Origin: Eubacteriaceae bacterium
GTDB lineage: Bacteria; Bacillota; Clostridia; Lachnospirales; Lachnospiraceae
DNA: 64,000 bases
Assembly (NCBI GenBank): GCA_902362875.1
Contig: CABIYF010000016.1
Coordinates: 1 to 64,000, forward strand
Direction of reading: 5' to 3'
Below are positions 34,661-43,626 of this stretch, one piece after another. The position numbers and the translations under genes were made by a program. How positions within the stretch are numbered: position 1 is the stretch's first letter; the number at the start of each line of letters is the position of its first letter. The notes beneath the pieces were generated by a model. It saw only the letters and a list, made by a program, of their open reading frames with translations. It made no database searches and was not told the DNA's origin.

Positions 34661-36132
34661 TCCGGGATGAACGTGGCAGCATGAGTGCATTTCTGGCAAT
34701 GTTGTTTCTTGTATTTCTGCTGCTGATCAGTGTATGTGCGGAAGGTATCTATATGTATACAGCAAAGGGAAAAGCAATGGCTGTCTACATGTCGGGACTT
34801 TCTCATACAAAAGGAAATTATCAGAAGGAATTTGCGGATATGTATCATATTTATGCCATGGACCCAAGATATAAAAAGAAAGTGGAGACAGATTTTTCTG
34901 ATCGAATGAAAGAGAGTCTTGATAATGCAGAAGATTCTTTTTCCTTTCGGACGGGAAATGCAAAGTTATCGGATGAAGTGGATCTGACAGCACAGAATGG
35001 AGAAGTTTTAAAGTATCAGATCAGACAGCAGATGAAGTATGAGATGGGCAGTGATCTTTTGAAAACGTGGACAAATAATATAAGGACAAGCACGGATCTT
35101 CAAAAGAAAATCACAGACATCAAAGGACAGATCAGCAAGGATGAAAAAGAAGCGCAAAGGCAGCAGGAAAATACAAAAAATGATCAAAAAGATGAGAAAA
35201 AGGACAAGGAAGAAATCAAGCCATCTGCAAAAAAAGATCCAAGAAAAGGTTTTATGAAATTATTAAAAGAAGGATCCGTCTCATTAGTTATGGGAAAGAA
35301 AAAAGTATCAGATCTTCCAATCGATATTGTGTATGGCAAAGAGGACACAACAAAGCAGAAAATATGGAATTTTATGAACCGCAAAACGATGGAAAAAGAG
35401 ATGGACAAGTTAAACGAAACATCGTCAGCAGATTCATTTGCAAGCGAATTACCGGCCATATTTTATGCACAAAAATATTTTCATTGTCTGACCGATACAT
35501 CAAAAAAAGAAGGAACAAAATACGAGATAGAATATCTGATCGCTGGAAAAGATTCAGAGAAAGAAAATCTTGGAGCTGTGTTCTGGAAGATGATCGCACT
35601 TAGGTTTTTGACCAATGCAGCCTGTGTATATCAAGACCCTACAAAGGAAAAAGAAGCGATGCTGCTTGCAGCGTCTGTCCTTGGGATTACTGGTCTGCCG
35701 CCGGTTGTTGCGGTTGCTAAGAATCTTCTGCTTCTTGCGTTAGCTTATGGAGAATCAGTGATCGATGTAAGGAATCTTGCAGAAGGTAAGAAAGTGCCGA
35801 TCATAAAGACTTCTGCAGACTGGCAGTTATCATTTTCAGGGCTTGCAACATTAAATTGCAGGCAGAAACCGGTAAAACAGGGAATGAAATATGAAGATTA
35901 TCTGTTATTGCTGCTGATCATGCAGAAAGATAAACGACAAAAATATTTCCGTATGATGGATCTGATGGAACAAAACACAAAAAGAAAAGTACCTGATTTT
36001 AAGCTGGATCAGTGTATTTCATCATACAAAATAACACAGAATCTGAAGCTCAAAAAATTAGGCTTTGGAGGGATGACTTTGCCATTTGCATCCTATACCG
36101 ATGTAAAATTATCACGCTTTACAACCTATTAA
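34657..36132 (+). CDS. Tad-locus membrane-anchored protein (DUF5702-like)
   Basis: A 491-residue protein with an N-terminal pilin-like helix after a short charged start (MIRDERGSMSAFLAMLFLVFLLLISV), resembling TadE/TadG-type pseudopilins. The rest is extracytoplasmic, with a highly charged, probably coiled-coil stretch rich in Lys, Glu and Gln at about 145-195. It resembles the DUF5702 proteins of clostridial tad loci as I recall them. It may form or cap the pilus base. It is coupled to the Flp gene by a 4-nt overlap. Confidence 0.75.
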   Translation: MIRDERGSMSAFLAMLFLVFLLLISVCAEGIYMYTAKGKAMAVYMSGLSHTKGNYQKEFADMYHIYAMDPRYKKKVETDFSDRMKESLDNAEDSFSFRTGNAKLSDEVDLTAQNGEVLKYQIRQQMKYEMGSDLLKTWTNNIRTSTDLQKKITDIKGQISKDEKEAQRQQENTKNDQKDEKKDKEEIKPSAKKDPRKGFMKLLKEGSVSLVMGKKKVSDLPIDIVYGKEDTTKQKIWNFMNRKTMEKEMDKLNETSSADSFASELPAIFYAQKYFHCLTDTSKKEGTKYEIEYLIAGKDSEKENLGAVFWKMIALRFLTNAACVYQDPTKEKEAMLLAASVLGITGLPPVVAVAKNLLLLALAYGESVIDVRNLAEGKKVPIIKTSADWQLSFSGLATLNCRQKPVKQGMKYEDYLLLLLIMQKDKRQKYFRMMDLMEQNTKRKVPDFKLDQCISSYKITQNLKLKKLGFGGMTLPFASYTDVKLSRFTTY

Positions 36133-36158
36133 AACCAAAAGAAAGGGGGCAGAGAAAG

Positions 36159-37064
36159 ATGTTCTCTTGTCAAAAACATTTCTCAAAAAACAAGTTGGTT
36201 CAAAATGATAAAAATAATAACAATATAACAGACGCAAAAAAATCCAAGAGAGCATCTTTCTCTGCCTCAAATATTTTGATATTGAAATTATTGAGATCAG
36301 TAGATGGTGCGATGACATTGGAGGCGAGTCTGATCGTACCAGTTTTTTTGATCGTGCTTATTATGCTGGCAGGTGCAGGTGAGATTTTTATGATTCACCA
36401 GCAGATTGCACATGGGGTTTGCGAAGCTGCGAAAAGAGCTGCAGTTAACGAATATCAGATGCAGCAGAAAAAGAATACAGGGAAAAGCTTGTCCGGACTA
36501 AGTTCAAAAGCTGCATTTCTGGCATCGGTGAATCGTAAATTCTTAGATCATTCTGTATTGATTGGAGGAAGTGCGGCAGCGGCAGCAGCTTGTAAGCTGA
36601 CATTGACATCCAAGGGCGAATATATTGTGTCAGTCCGTTATTATATTCAAAAGAAGATGCCATTTTTGTCAATGTATAGAGCATCATTTGAGCAAAAGAT
36701 CAGGCAGAAAGCCATGACAGGTTATGTACCAGACGGAGATGAATTAAAGGAAGGATTTGTTTATATTACACCACACGAAGCGGTTTATCACAAAGATCTT
36801 TCCTGTACACATCTGGCGTTGAATATTTCTGTAGATGAAGATGTTGCCAAGTATCAGAAAGGGCAGACGCATTATAAAGCCTGCAGCAAATGCACACGTT
36901 ATCAAGGCAGTGATGTTTCATGTGTATATATTGCAAAAGAAGGAGAATCTTATCATACGGATTTATCATGCAGTGGCTTGAAACGAACTGTAAAACAGGT
37001 GGATTTAAGTACATTAAAGGGGATGAAGCCATGTCAAAGATGCGGAAAACAGGGGGATACATGA
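36159..37064 (+). CDS. TadE-like pseudopilin with C-terminal cysteine motifs
   Basis: A 301-residue protein. After a polar leader of about 50 residues comes the TadE-like segment GAMTLEASLIVPVFLIVLIMLAG. The C-terminal 90 residues contain two similar units, YHKDLSCTHLAL...YKACSKC and YHTDLSCSGLKR...MKPCQRC. Each has one Cys plus a CxxC and an upstream His, a likely metal- or disulfide-stabilised module. AAAGGGGGC lies before ATG 36159; an earlier in-frame start inside the previous gene has no site. Confidence 0.78.
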   Translation: MFSCQKHFSKNKLVQNDKNNNNITDAKKSKRASFSASNILILKLLRSVDGAMTLEASLIVPVFLIVLIMLAGAGEIFMIHQQIAHGVCEAAKRAAVNEYQMQQKKNTGKSLSGLSSKAAFLASVNRKFLDHSVLIGGSAAAAAACKLTLTSKGEYIVSVRYYIQKKMPFLSMYRASFEQKIRQKAMTGYVPDGDELKEGFVYITPHEAVYHKDLSCTHLALNISVDEDVAKYQKGQTHYKACSKCTRYQGSDVSCVYIAKEGESYHTDLSCSGLKRTVKQVDLSTLKGMKPCQRCGKQGDT

Positions 37065-37555
37065 CCGTGGAAGTCAGTGCATTGCTTCCGATAGTGCTTA
37101 TGGTATTATGGCTGTTTTTTAGTTATTTGTTTTATTTTATGAACTGTGGCATCACACAGGGAATTATGGAAGAAGCTGTGCAGAAGTCAGCGAATGTAAG
37201 AGTGACAGGAGCTGATTATGATACAGGTAAAATATCCTATGCCAAGTTAAATAAGAAAGTAATTATGGAAAATATCATTTCCTCGAACAAAAATGGGGAT
37301 GTAAAAGCACAAAAAGAAATCAGGCAGAAATTAGGGCAGCATTTATTTATGGCAAAAGCCAGTTCGGTGAATGTATCAACAACACCATTGAGGACATCAG
37401 TGAAAGTGAGTATGCAGTCGAATGTTGTATCATTTCAGTTTCTAAGTGCATTTGGAATCAGACTATTTGAGTATCAGGGAAGTGAGGCAGCATTGGGGGA
37501 TTTTGAGATGGAACAGATCAGGGGGTGGAATGCAATTGAAGGAGCAATGGATTAG
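37031..37555 (+). CDS. TadE-like pseudopilin, second copy
   Basis: A 174-residue protein starting MSKMRKTGGYMTVEVSALLPIVLMVLWLF-like, a TadE hydrophobic helix with the mature-type Glu after MTV. The remainder is a short extracytoplasmic domain. ATG 37031 follows AAAGGGG by 8 nt and overlaps the preceding gene by 34 nt. It presumably acts with the other pseudopilins at the pilus tip or base. Confidence 0.75.
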   Translation: MSKMRKTGGYMTVEVSALLPIVLMVLWLFFSYLFYFMNCGITQGIMEEAVQKSANVRVTGADYDTGKISYAKLNKKVIMENIISSNKNGDVKAQKEIRQKLGQHLFMAKASSVNVSTTPLRTSVKVSMQSNVVSFQFLSAFGIRLFEYQGSEAALGDFEMEQIRGWNAIEGAMD

Positions 37556-38768
37556 GGAAGGTTTTTCAAGTTATTATGTTGTGGATAAAGAACAGAAACT
37601 TACATATGAAAAAAATATCCTGCGCTGCCATACACTCAGATGTCTTTTGCCGTGTGAATTCCGGCTGCAGGATGAAAAAGAATATTATTATTATGAGACT
37701 GGGATATACACGACTTTAAAAGAAAGAATCAATATGATCGATCCGAAGTTGTTTTTTGCGTATCTGATAGAATCCTTTGAAGAAACAGAATCATATCTTC
37801 TGAATCTGGATCATTTAAAACTGGAAATGGAACTGTTATTCCTTGACAAGGAAGATCATCCGGTTCTTTGCTATCTTCCAGAATATGAAAAGAATATTTT
37901 AGACCAGTTTCGGGATTTTCTGGAGGAATGTATAGAGGTTATTTCAGTAGAAGACAAGAAGAAAGTCAGATTTTATTATGAATTTTACAGCTTTCTAGTG
38001 AAAGAAAAACCAAATATAGAACAGATGCGGGATTATCTGGAAATCCGGCCAAAAGAAAAAGCAGGAAAAGAACAATCGAAGAAAGAAACAATGCCAGAGA
38101 CCGCTCAGGAAGAGCAGAAATGTGAACCAGAAATCTATGAAGATTATGGAAAAAATTATGAGAGTAAAGAAAATATCGTAAGAAAAAGATTATGGAAAAT
38201 TTGTTATGGAATACTATGTACAGCCGGTTTTGGCGGAACGATCTATAGTATTATTCAGATTTTTAAATATGGATTTTATTATTTATTTTTGATCGGATGT
38301 CTCTGTTCGTTCGGCGCAGTTGGATTGGGTGTGTATGGTTTTTATAAATTGTGGAGAAATAAACAAAATAAAAATTTAAATGTGGATTCTTATAAAAAAA
38401 TACAAGATCATACAACCTTATTGGATGAAAAAACAACGTTGTTAGAAGACAATGAAAAGACAGTTTTGTTGATGGAACAGCCAATAGGAAGACTGATTCC
38501 AGAAAATCACGAATTGTCAGAAATAGTGATCAGTGATAATGGATTTATCATAGGAAGTTCTGCGGAAGGGACGGATTATCAGATTGAGGGTACCGGAATC
38601 AGCAGAAGACACCTTAAGTTTTATAAAGAAGAGGAGAAGGTCTGCTGTGAAGATCTTAATTCCACCAATGGAGTAAAAATAAATGGAAGAAAGATAAGTA
38701 AATGTCTGCTGTATGATGGTGACCGGATTAAAATAGGTCTGGAAGAGTTCCTTTTTAAAGAAGAATGA
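37530..38768 (+). CDS. FHA-domain membrane protein (DUF6382-like N terminus)
   Basis: A 412-residue protein. The N-terminal 170 residues match what I recall as DUF6382. A charged linker follows, then two hydrophobic helices (about 230-280). The C-terminal FHA domain, recognising phosphothreonine, has IGSSAEGTDYQIEGTGISRRHLKF and DLNSTNGVKINGRKI. GGGGGTGG precedes ATG 37530, which overlaps the TadE-like gene by 26 nt. It suggests control of pilus assembly by Ser/Thr phosphorylation, though no kinase gene is in the window. Confidence 0.82.
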   Translation: MQLKEQWIREGFSSYYVVDKEQKLTYEKNILRCHTLRCLLPCEFRLQDEKEYYYYETGIYTTLKERINMIDPKLFFAYLIESFEETESYLLNLDHLKLEMELLFLDKEDHPVLCYLPEYEKNILDQFRDFLEECIEVISVEDKKKVRFYYEFYSFLVKEKPNIEQMRDYLEIRPKEKAGKEQSKKETMPETAQEEQKCEPEIYEDYGKNYESKENIVRKRLWKICYGILCTAGFGGTIYSIIQIFKYGFYYLFLIGCLCSFGAVGLGVYGFYKLWRNKQNKNLNVDSYKKIQDHTTLLDEKTTLLEDNEKTVLLMEQPIGRLIPENHELSEIVISDNGFIIGSSAEGTDYQIEGTGISRRHLKFYKEEEKVCCEDLNSTNGVKINGRKISKCLLYDGDRIKIGLEEFLFKEE

Positions 38769-38814
38769 CAGTGTGATATAATAAGTGATACATAAAACAG
38801 ATATGGAGGAGATT

Positions 38815-39780
38815 ATGTATCAGAAAATCATAGAACTGTTAAGAATCCATGGATATCTGCAACAAGATACGACAAAAGGACCTTGCTATGTAAAAAATAC
38901 AAAGAGAAGAAACAAATGTGTGTATGTGATGTTTGATAAAAATCCAGATGGAAGTGCCATATTAGAAGAAGATCTGTATCAGATGGAAGATTGTGCGAAA
39001 CAAAATTTTGGCAGAAACTGTGCGGTATTATTGTTAGTATTGTCAGAAGATGATGATCCTATGTTTATTGATCCAGACGACCAGTTTAAAGATCTGTTTA
39101 AGCCATTGATCATGATTCTTTCGCAAAATAAGATAGATGAACAGGAAGAGCTGCCAAATGATTTTGAAAGTATCAATGAGATAAAACAATTTATATGGAA
39201 TTATAAAGCCACACTTATTATATTCGTGTTGAATCTGGCAGGTTTTATTCTGACAGAGATTTATGGAGATAAGATTTATAATTTATATGCATGTAATGCA
39301 CATATGGTAAAGAATCTGCATGAATATTATCGATTATTAACATCAAATTATCTTCATTTTGGATGGGAACATTTCTTTAATAATATGGTGGTATTCTTGA
39401 TTTTAGGAACATCATTAGAGAAAGTGATCGGAAGTTTTCGCTATGCAGTCCTTTATACAGGGGCAGGCATTATCGGAAGTATTGTTTCTACAATATATTA
39501 CAGCATGATGGGACAGGATGTTCTGTCAGCAGGAGCTTCCGGAGCAATCTTTGGATTAATTGGTGCATTAGCCGCAGTACTTTTATTCTGCAAAGAGCAG
39601 AGAAAGAGATTTGACGGATTTGGAATATTTCTTATGATCGCAGGAAGTCTGTATCATGGATTTGAGAGTGGAACAACCGATAATGCCGCTCACATTGGAG
39701 GATGTATTGCTGGATTTATTTTGTCAATGCTTCTGTATGTGTCAGGTAATTTAATTTCTGCTCATAGGCAGGGAAAATAA
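38815..39780 (+). CDS. Rhomboid-family intramembrane serine protease
   Basis: A 321-residue protein with a soluble N-terminal domain of about 140 residues and a C-terminal six-helix rhomboid core. Active-site features are HFGWEHFFNNMVVF, the nucleophile Ser242 in GASGAIFG, and His293 in AHIGG. ATG 38815 has GGAGGAG upstream. It follows the FHA gene by 46 nt and may cleave a pilus or surface protein. Its last 65 nt overlap the convergent histidine kinase gene. Confidence 0.88.
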   Translation: MYQKIIELLRIHGYLQQDTTKGPCYVKNTKRRNKCVYVMFDKNPDGSAILEEDLYQMEDCAKQNFGRNCAVLLLVLSEDDDPMFIDPDDQFKDLFKPLIMILSQNKIDEQEELPNDFESINEIKQFIWNYKATLIIFVLNLAGFILTEIYGDKIYNLYACNAHMVKNLHEYYRLLTSNYLHFGWEHFFNNMVVFLILGTSLEKVIGSFRYAVLYTGAGIIGSIVSTIYYSMMGQDVLSAGASGAIFGLIGALAAVLLFCKEQRKRFDGFGIFLMIAGSLYHGFESGTTDNAAHIGGCIAGFILSMLLYVSGNLISAHRQGK

Positions 39781-40429
39781 GTGTAAAAGTTGTTCCCTGA
39801 TTTAGAGCCGAATCAATATGAATTTTGATGTGAAGTTCATGTGCGATCTTGCGGACAATAGACAGACCAATTCCATTGCCGCCAGGCTGGAAGGAGACAC
39901 CACGGTAAAATGCACGAGACTGCTGTTCGGGAGTCATTCCGATTCCTGTGTCAGATAAATTTAATACGATGTGCCCCTGTTCTTTGCTTAGGTGTACAGT
40001 GATATGAGGAGATCGGTTGATCTCCTCTTTTTGCTGAATTGCTTTAACAGCATTGGAGATTAAATTATGAAATAACTGGAATAATCTGCTTTTTGCACCG
40101 TACACATAGAATGCGGTTCCCGGATCTGCCTGAATAAAGAACCGGATTCGTTCTTTGTGAAGATAGTAAGACCAGGAAGAACGGATCTCACTGATCAGAT
40201 TGATCAGATCCAAAGGTTCGATCGCAGCGGCAGAAGTTGTATCCGCAGGTGCAAGGAACTGATGGATGAAGTCAAACAAAGAAGAGAAATCATCTTTCAT
40301 ACGGTTCCAATGCTCATTCTTAGTAAGGGTATCGTTTGTTTTTTCAATATACTGAATCTGTCCATAGATGAGAGTCAGTGAATTGTTTATCTCATGTGAA
40401 AACGTAGAAAGTTCCTGTAAATCGTTCAT
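39716..40429 (-). CDS. Orphan soluble sensor histidine kinase
   Basis: A 237-residue kinase consisting of only the catalytic core: phosphoacceptor box FSHEINNSLTLIYGQIQYIEK, N-box NLISNAVKAIQQ, and G-boxes DTGIGM and GNGIGLSIV. The H-box style resembles the sporulation/NtrB-like kinases. There is no sensor domain, membrane helix or adjacent response regulator. The 3' end overlaps the rhomboid gene in the opposite direction by 65 nt, so the two transcripts can pair. Confidence 0.88.
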   Translation of the reverse strand: MNDLQELSTFSHEINNSLTLIYGQIQYIEKTNDTLTKNEHWNRMKDDFSSLFDFIHQFLAPADTTSAAAIEPLDLINLISEIRSSWSYYLHKERIRFFIQADPGTAFYVYGAKSRLFQLFHNLISNAVKAIQQKEEINRSPHITVHLSKEQGHIVLNLSDTGIGMTPEQQSRAFYRGVSFQPGGNGIGLSIVRKIAHELHIKIHIDSALNQGTTFTLIFPAYEQKLNYLTHTEALTK

Positions 40430-40540
40430 TTTTGGCTCCTCTTGTAATTAAAATTTCCTCTTTTATTATCGGAAAAAACAAGAAACAGGGCAAGAAAAAA
40501 CGCAGGAAAAAGTTCGATGATTTCCGCTAAAAAACAACCA

Positions 40541-40570
40541 TTGAAAAACGATAGATACTCATGGTAAAAT
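40541..40570 (+). promoter_or_regulatory. Promoter of the dnaX operon
   Basis: TTGAAA (40541-40546), 18 nt, then TAAAAT (40565-40570) with an upstream TGG extension. AAAGGGG precedes the dnaX start. Confidence 0.55.
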
Positions 40571-40622
40571 ATAATGAAGTATGGCTATATGTCGTACGTC
40601 AAAATAGAAAGGGGCATACGAT

Positions 40623-42230
40623 ATGTCTTACATGGCTTTATATAGAAAGTTCCGGCCGACACGATTCAGTGAAGTCAAAGGCCAGGATCATATTGTAAAG
40701 ACGCTCGAGAATCAGATGAGGACTGGGCGTATTGGTCATGCGTATCTGTTTTGCGGGACGAGAGGTACTGGTAAGACAACGGTAGCCAAGATCCTTGCAA
40801 AAGCAGTGAACTGTGAACATCCAGTCGATGGGGAACCATGCGGAGAATGTGAAGTCTGCAAAGCAATCGCAGAAGGAAGTTCCATGAATGTGATCGAGAT
40901 TGATGCGGCATCGAACAACGGTGTTGATAATATCCGAGAGATCAAGGAACAGGTACAATATTCACCTGCTACGGGCAAATACAAAGTGTATATCATCGAC
41001 GAGGTGCATATGCTGTCTATAGGAGCGTTTAACGCACTGTTAAAGACATTGGAAGAACCGCCGGAATATGTTATCTTTATTCTTGCGACAACAGAAGTTC
41101 ATAAGATACCGATCACGATCTTATCCAGATGCCAGAGATACGATTTTCATCGTATTACAGCAGCAACGATCAAGAAACAGTTATCAGATCTGATGAAACA
41201 GGAACAGGTTGATGCTGAAGATAAAGCATTGGAATATGTGGCTCGAATGGCAGATGGTTCCATGCGTGATGCCTTGAGTCTGTTAGACCAGTGTATTGCA
41301 TTTTATCTTGGAGAGAAGTTAACCTATGATAATGTTTTAGAGGTTCTCGGAACGGTTGATATCCAGGTGTACAGTAATCTGCTCGACATGATCATTTCAC
41401 AGGATATTAATGGAGTGATGGATCTTCTGGAAGATGTGGCGAGACAAGGAAGAGAATGGTCACAATTTATCACAGATTTCCTGTGGTATTTAAGAAATCT
41501 TTTGTTAGTCGGACAGGGAAATGCAGCAGAAGAAGCACTGGAAGTATCCACAGACCAGCTAAAACTACTGCAGGAGAAAGCACAGCAGGTGGAAGAAAAT
41601 ACGCTGATCCGCTATATCCGAATTTTATCAGAACTGTTAGAGCGTATCCGTTATGCGACATCGAAGCGAGTTCTTGTGGAAGTCGAGATGATGAAGATGT
41701 GCAGACCACAGATGGAAGCAGATACGAATAGTCTGGCCGACAGGGTGAGACAGTTAGAACAGCAGTTAGAGAAACTGCTGAAGTCAGGAATTCCAGTCCA
41801 ACAGACAGCGCCAGCAGGACAGAATCAGGCAGCAGCTCAACAGCCAGAAGCGCAGCCAGAACAAGATCCAGTTGAACAGTTAAATGAAAAGTTCCCTCCA
41901 GCGAAGGTGGAAGAACTTATAGATCTTGTGGATCACTGGCGAGATGTCAAACGCAATCTGTCACCACAGATGAAATACTGTTTACAAAGAGCAACATTAT
42001 CGGTGAATGAAGAAGGAACCGCATTAAGAGTACTGTTTCCAAAAGAAATGAACGTAGAAAGCGGGTATTTCTTAGAAGAACCAGAACGCATAGAACGGCT
42101 CAAACAGGAATTATCCAGACAGTCTGGCAGAGACGTAGAATTGGAAGTCAGTGTGATGAACACAGACAATGATGACAGCGATATGATCAATTTAGACTGC
42201 ATTCATATGGATGTAAAAATAGAAGATTAA
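40623..42230 (+). CDS. dnaX: DNA polymerase III subunit gamma/tau
   Basis: A 535-residue clamp-loader ATPase. The N-terminal AAA+ region has Walker A CGTRGTGKTT (about 43-52), the zinc-binding CEHPVDGEPCGECEVC and Walker B IIDEVHML. The C-terminal tau part contains a Gln/Ala-rich linker and binds polymerase and helicase. It leads a dnaX-ybaB-recR operon, a conserved Firmicutes arrangement. No SRP RNA gene, sometimes found before dnaX, was seen in the 190-nt gap. Confidence 0.96.
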   Translation: MSYMALYRKFRPTRFSEVKGQDHIVKTLENQMRTGRIGHAYLFCGTRGTGKTTVAKILAKAVNCEHPVDGEPCGECEVCKAIAEGSSMNVIEIDAASNNGVDNIREIKEQVQYSPATGKYKVYIIDEVHMLSIGAFNALLKTLEEPPEYVIFILATTEVHKIPITILSRCQRYDFHRITAATIKKQLSDLMKQEQVDAEDKALEYVARMADGSMRDALSLLDQCIAFYLGEKLTYDNVLEVLGTVDIQVYSNLLDMIISQDINGVMDLLEDVARQGREWSQFITDFLWYLRNLLLVGQGNAAEEALEVSTDQLKLLQEKAQQVEENTLIRYIRILSELLERIRYATSKRVLVEVEMMKMCRPQMEADTNSLADRVRQLEQQLEKLLKSGIPVQQTAPAGQNQAAAQQPEAQPEQDPVEQLNEKFPPAKVEELIDLVDHWRDVKRNLSPQMKYCLQRATLSVNEEGTALRVLFPKEMNVESGYFLEEPERIERLKQELSRQSGRDVELEVSVMNTDNDDSDMINLDCIHMDVKIED

Positions 42231-42270
42231 AATTCAACTTATAAAAACAAATTTTCAGGAGGAAAGAACA

Positions 42271-42624
42271 ATGGCAAAAAGAAGCGGTGGATTTCCAGGT
42301 ATGGGTGGAAATATGAATCAGCTGATGAAGCAGGCACAGAAGATGCAGAAACAGATGGAGGAAACAACAAAAGCGTTAGAAGAATCCACATATGAAGCAA
42401 CAGCAGGAGGCGGAGTCGTAAAAGTTGTTGTATCCGGTAAAAAAGAAGTAGTTTCTGTACATTTAGAAGAAGAAGTTGTAGATCCAGATGACATCGAAAT
42501 GTTAGAAGATCTGATCGTAGCTGCTACAAATGAAGCACTTCGTAAGATGGAAGAAGATTCCCAGGAGAAGATGGGAAAAGTCACTGGTGGATTAGGAGGA
42601 ATGGGTGGAGGATTCCCATTCTAG
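42271..42624 (+). CDS. YbaB/EbfC nucleoid-associated protein
   Basis: A 117-residue DNA-binding dimer of the YbaB/EbfC family, with Gly/Met-rich ends (FPGMGGNMNQLMKQAQKMQKQM at the N terminus, GGLGGMGGGFPF at the C terminus) and the core AGGGVVKVVVSGKKEVVSV. It binds DNA without strong sequence preference. Its place between dnaX and recR is conserved. Confidence 0.95.
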   Translation: MAKRSGGFPGMGGNMNQLMKQAQKMQKQMEETTKALEESTYEATAGGGVVKVVVSGKKEVVSVHLEEEVVDPDDIEMLEDLIVAATNEALRKMEEDSQEKMGKVTGGLGGMGGGFPF

Positions 42625-42635
42625 AGTGAGAGAAT

Positions 42636-43232
42636 ATGGATTATTACAGTAATCAGATCACACAACTGATCGAGGAACTTGGAAAGCTCCCAGGAATCGG
42701 CCCCAAATCTGCAGGAAGACTGGCATTTCATATTATCAATATGCCGCAGGATCAGGTAAAGAAATTATCAGATACGATCATTTCCGCAAAGACTAACGTA
42801 CATTACTGCAAGGAATGCTGCACACTGACAGACAATGAAATCTGTCCAATCTGTGCAAGTGACAAGCGGGATCACAGTACGATCATGGTCGTTGAGAATA
42901 CAAGAGATCTGATGGCATATGAGAAGACAGGAAAATACGAAGGTGTTTATCATGTACTTCATGGAGCTATTTCTCCAATGCTTGGAATCGGTCCGGATGA
43001 TATCCGTCTGAAAGAACTGATGGCGAGACTACAGGGAGATGTCAAAGAATTGATCATAGCGACAAACTCCAGTCTGGAAGGTGAGACAACAGCAATGTAT
43101 ATCAGCAAACTTGTCAAACCAACAGGCATCAAAGTCAGCAAGATCGCAAGCGGAGTTCCGGTTGGAGGAGATCTTGAATATATTGATGAAGTAACGTTGC
43201 TTCGTGCATTAGAAGGACGTACCGAGATATAA
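42636..43232 (+). CDS. recR: Recombination protein RecR
   Basis: A 198-residue protein of RecFOR repair. It has an N-terminal helix-hairpin-helix ([15 protein letters not shown]), a C4 zinc finger ([16 protein letters not shown]), and a Toprim domain ([17 protein letters not shown] onward). Length and motifs are complete. It closes the dnaX operon and is followed by a strong terminator. Confidence 0.96.
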   Translation: MDYYSNQITQLIEELGKLPGIGPKSAGRLAFHIINMPQDQVKKLSDTIISAKTNVHYCKECCTLTDNEICPICASDKRDHSTIMVVENTRDLMAYEKTGKYEGVYHVLHGAISPMLGIGPDDIRLKELMARLQGDVKELIIATNSSLEGETTAMYISKLVKPTGIKVSKIASGVPVGGDLEYIDEVTLLRALEGRTEI

Positions 43233-43237
43233 ATAAA

Positions 43238-43307
43238 AAAAAGAAGCTTAGTTAAAATAATAATGTCAATAAACAACATTGAATATTTTAACTAAGCTTC
43301 TTTTTTT
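43238..43307. terminator. Strong bidirectional terminator after recR
   Basis: An arm of about 20 nt at 43238-43258 (AAGAAGCTTAGTTAAAATA) pairs perfectly with TATTTTAACTAAGCTTCTT near 43285-43303, flanked by A and T runs on the two sides. Confidence 0.88.
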
Positions 43308-43339
43308 ACATTATATAATCATAAAACAAAAACAAAACA

Positions 43340-43470
43340 AAAAGAAAGAACCGACTAGCTAGGTCGGTTCTCTCTTTTAAAACAATAAGGAGAGGATTTT
43401 CATCCTCAAGAGGGGTAGGATTTGAAAGTATTAACTACTTTACGATTGTTATTTTCTCATAAAAATGTGT
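43340..43470 (-). ncRNA. Candidate small RNA or micro-ORF transcript opposite to hit
   Basis: Within the 394-nt gap between recR and hit, AGAACCGAC (43347-43355) pairs with GTCGGTTCT (43363-43371). On the minus strand the stem is followed by TTCTTTTTGTTTT, a good terminator. Upstream on that strand are a GAGGAT/ATCCTC hairpin and a short frame of eight codons starting ATGAAAATCCTC. The minus-strand promoter is weak (TTGGAC, 17 nt, TAACAA). The evidence is structural only, and no known RNA family was recognised. Confidence 0.3.
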
Positions 43471-43533
43471 CCAAATTGTGAACAAACTACACATTTTTTG
43501 TGAAATTGGAATAATATGACTATAGGTCTTTCC

Positions 43534-43562
43534 TTGAAAAACAATAGTAAATGGGATAAAAT
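43534..43562 (+). promoter_or_regulatory. Promoter of the hit operon
   Basis: TTGAAA (43534-43539), 17 nt, TAAAAT (43557-43562), about 65 nt before the hit start codon. Confidence 0.65.
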
Positions 43563-43626
43563 ACATCTAAACAGAGAAAAAATTAAACTCTCAGGATAAA
43601 GATACACAGAAAGGAAGACATATAAT

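Noticed and set aside
40430..40622. Possible SRP RNA gene before dnaX, as in some Firmicutes
   Set aside because: No SRP Alu or S-domain helix 8 sequence is visible; only a promoter was found.
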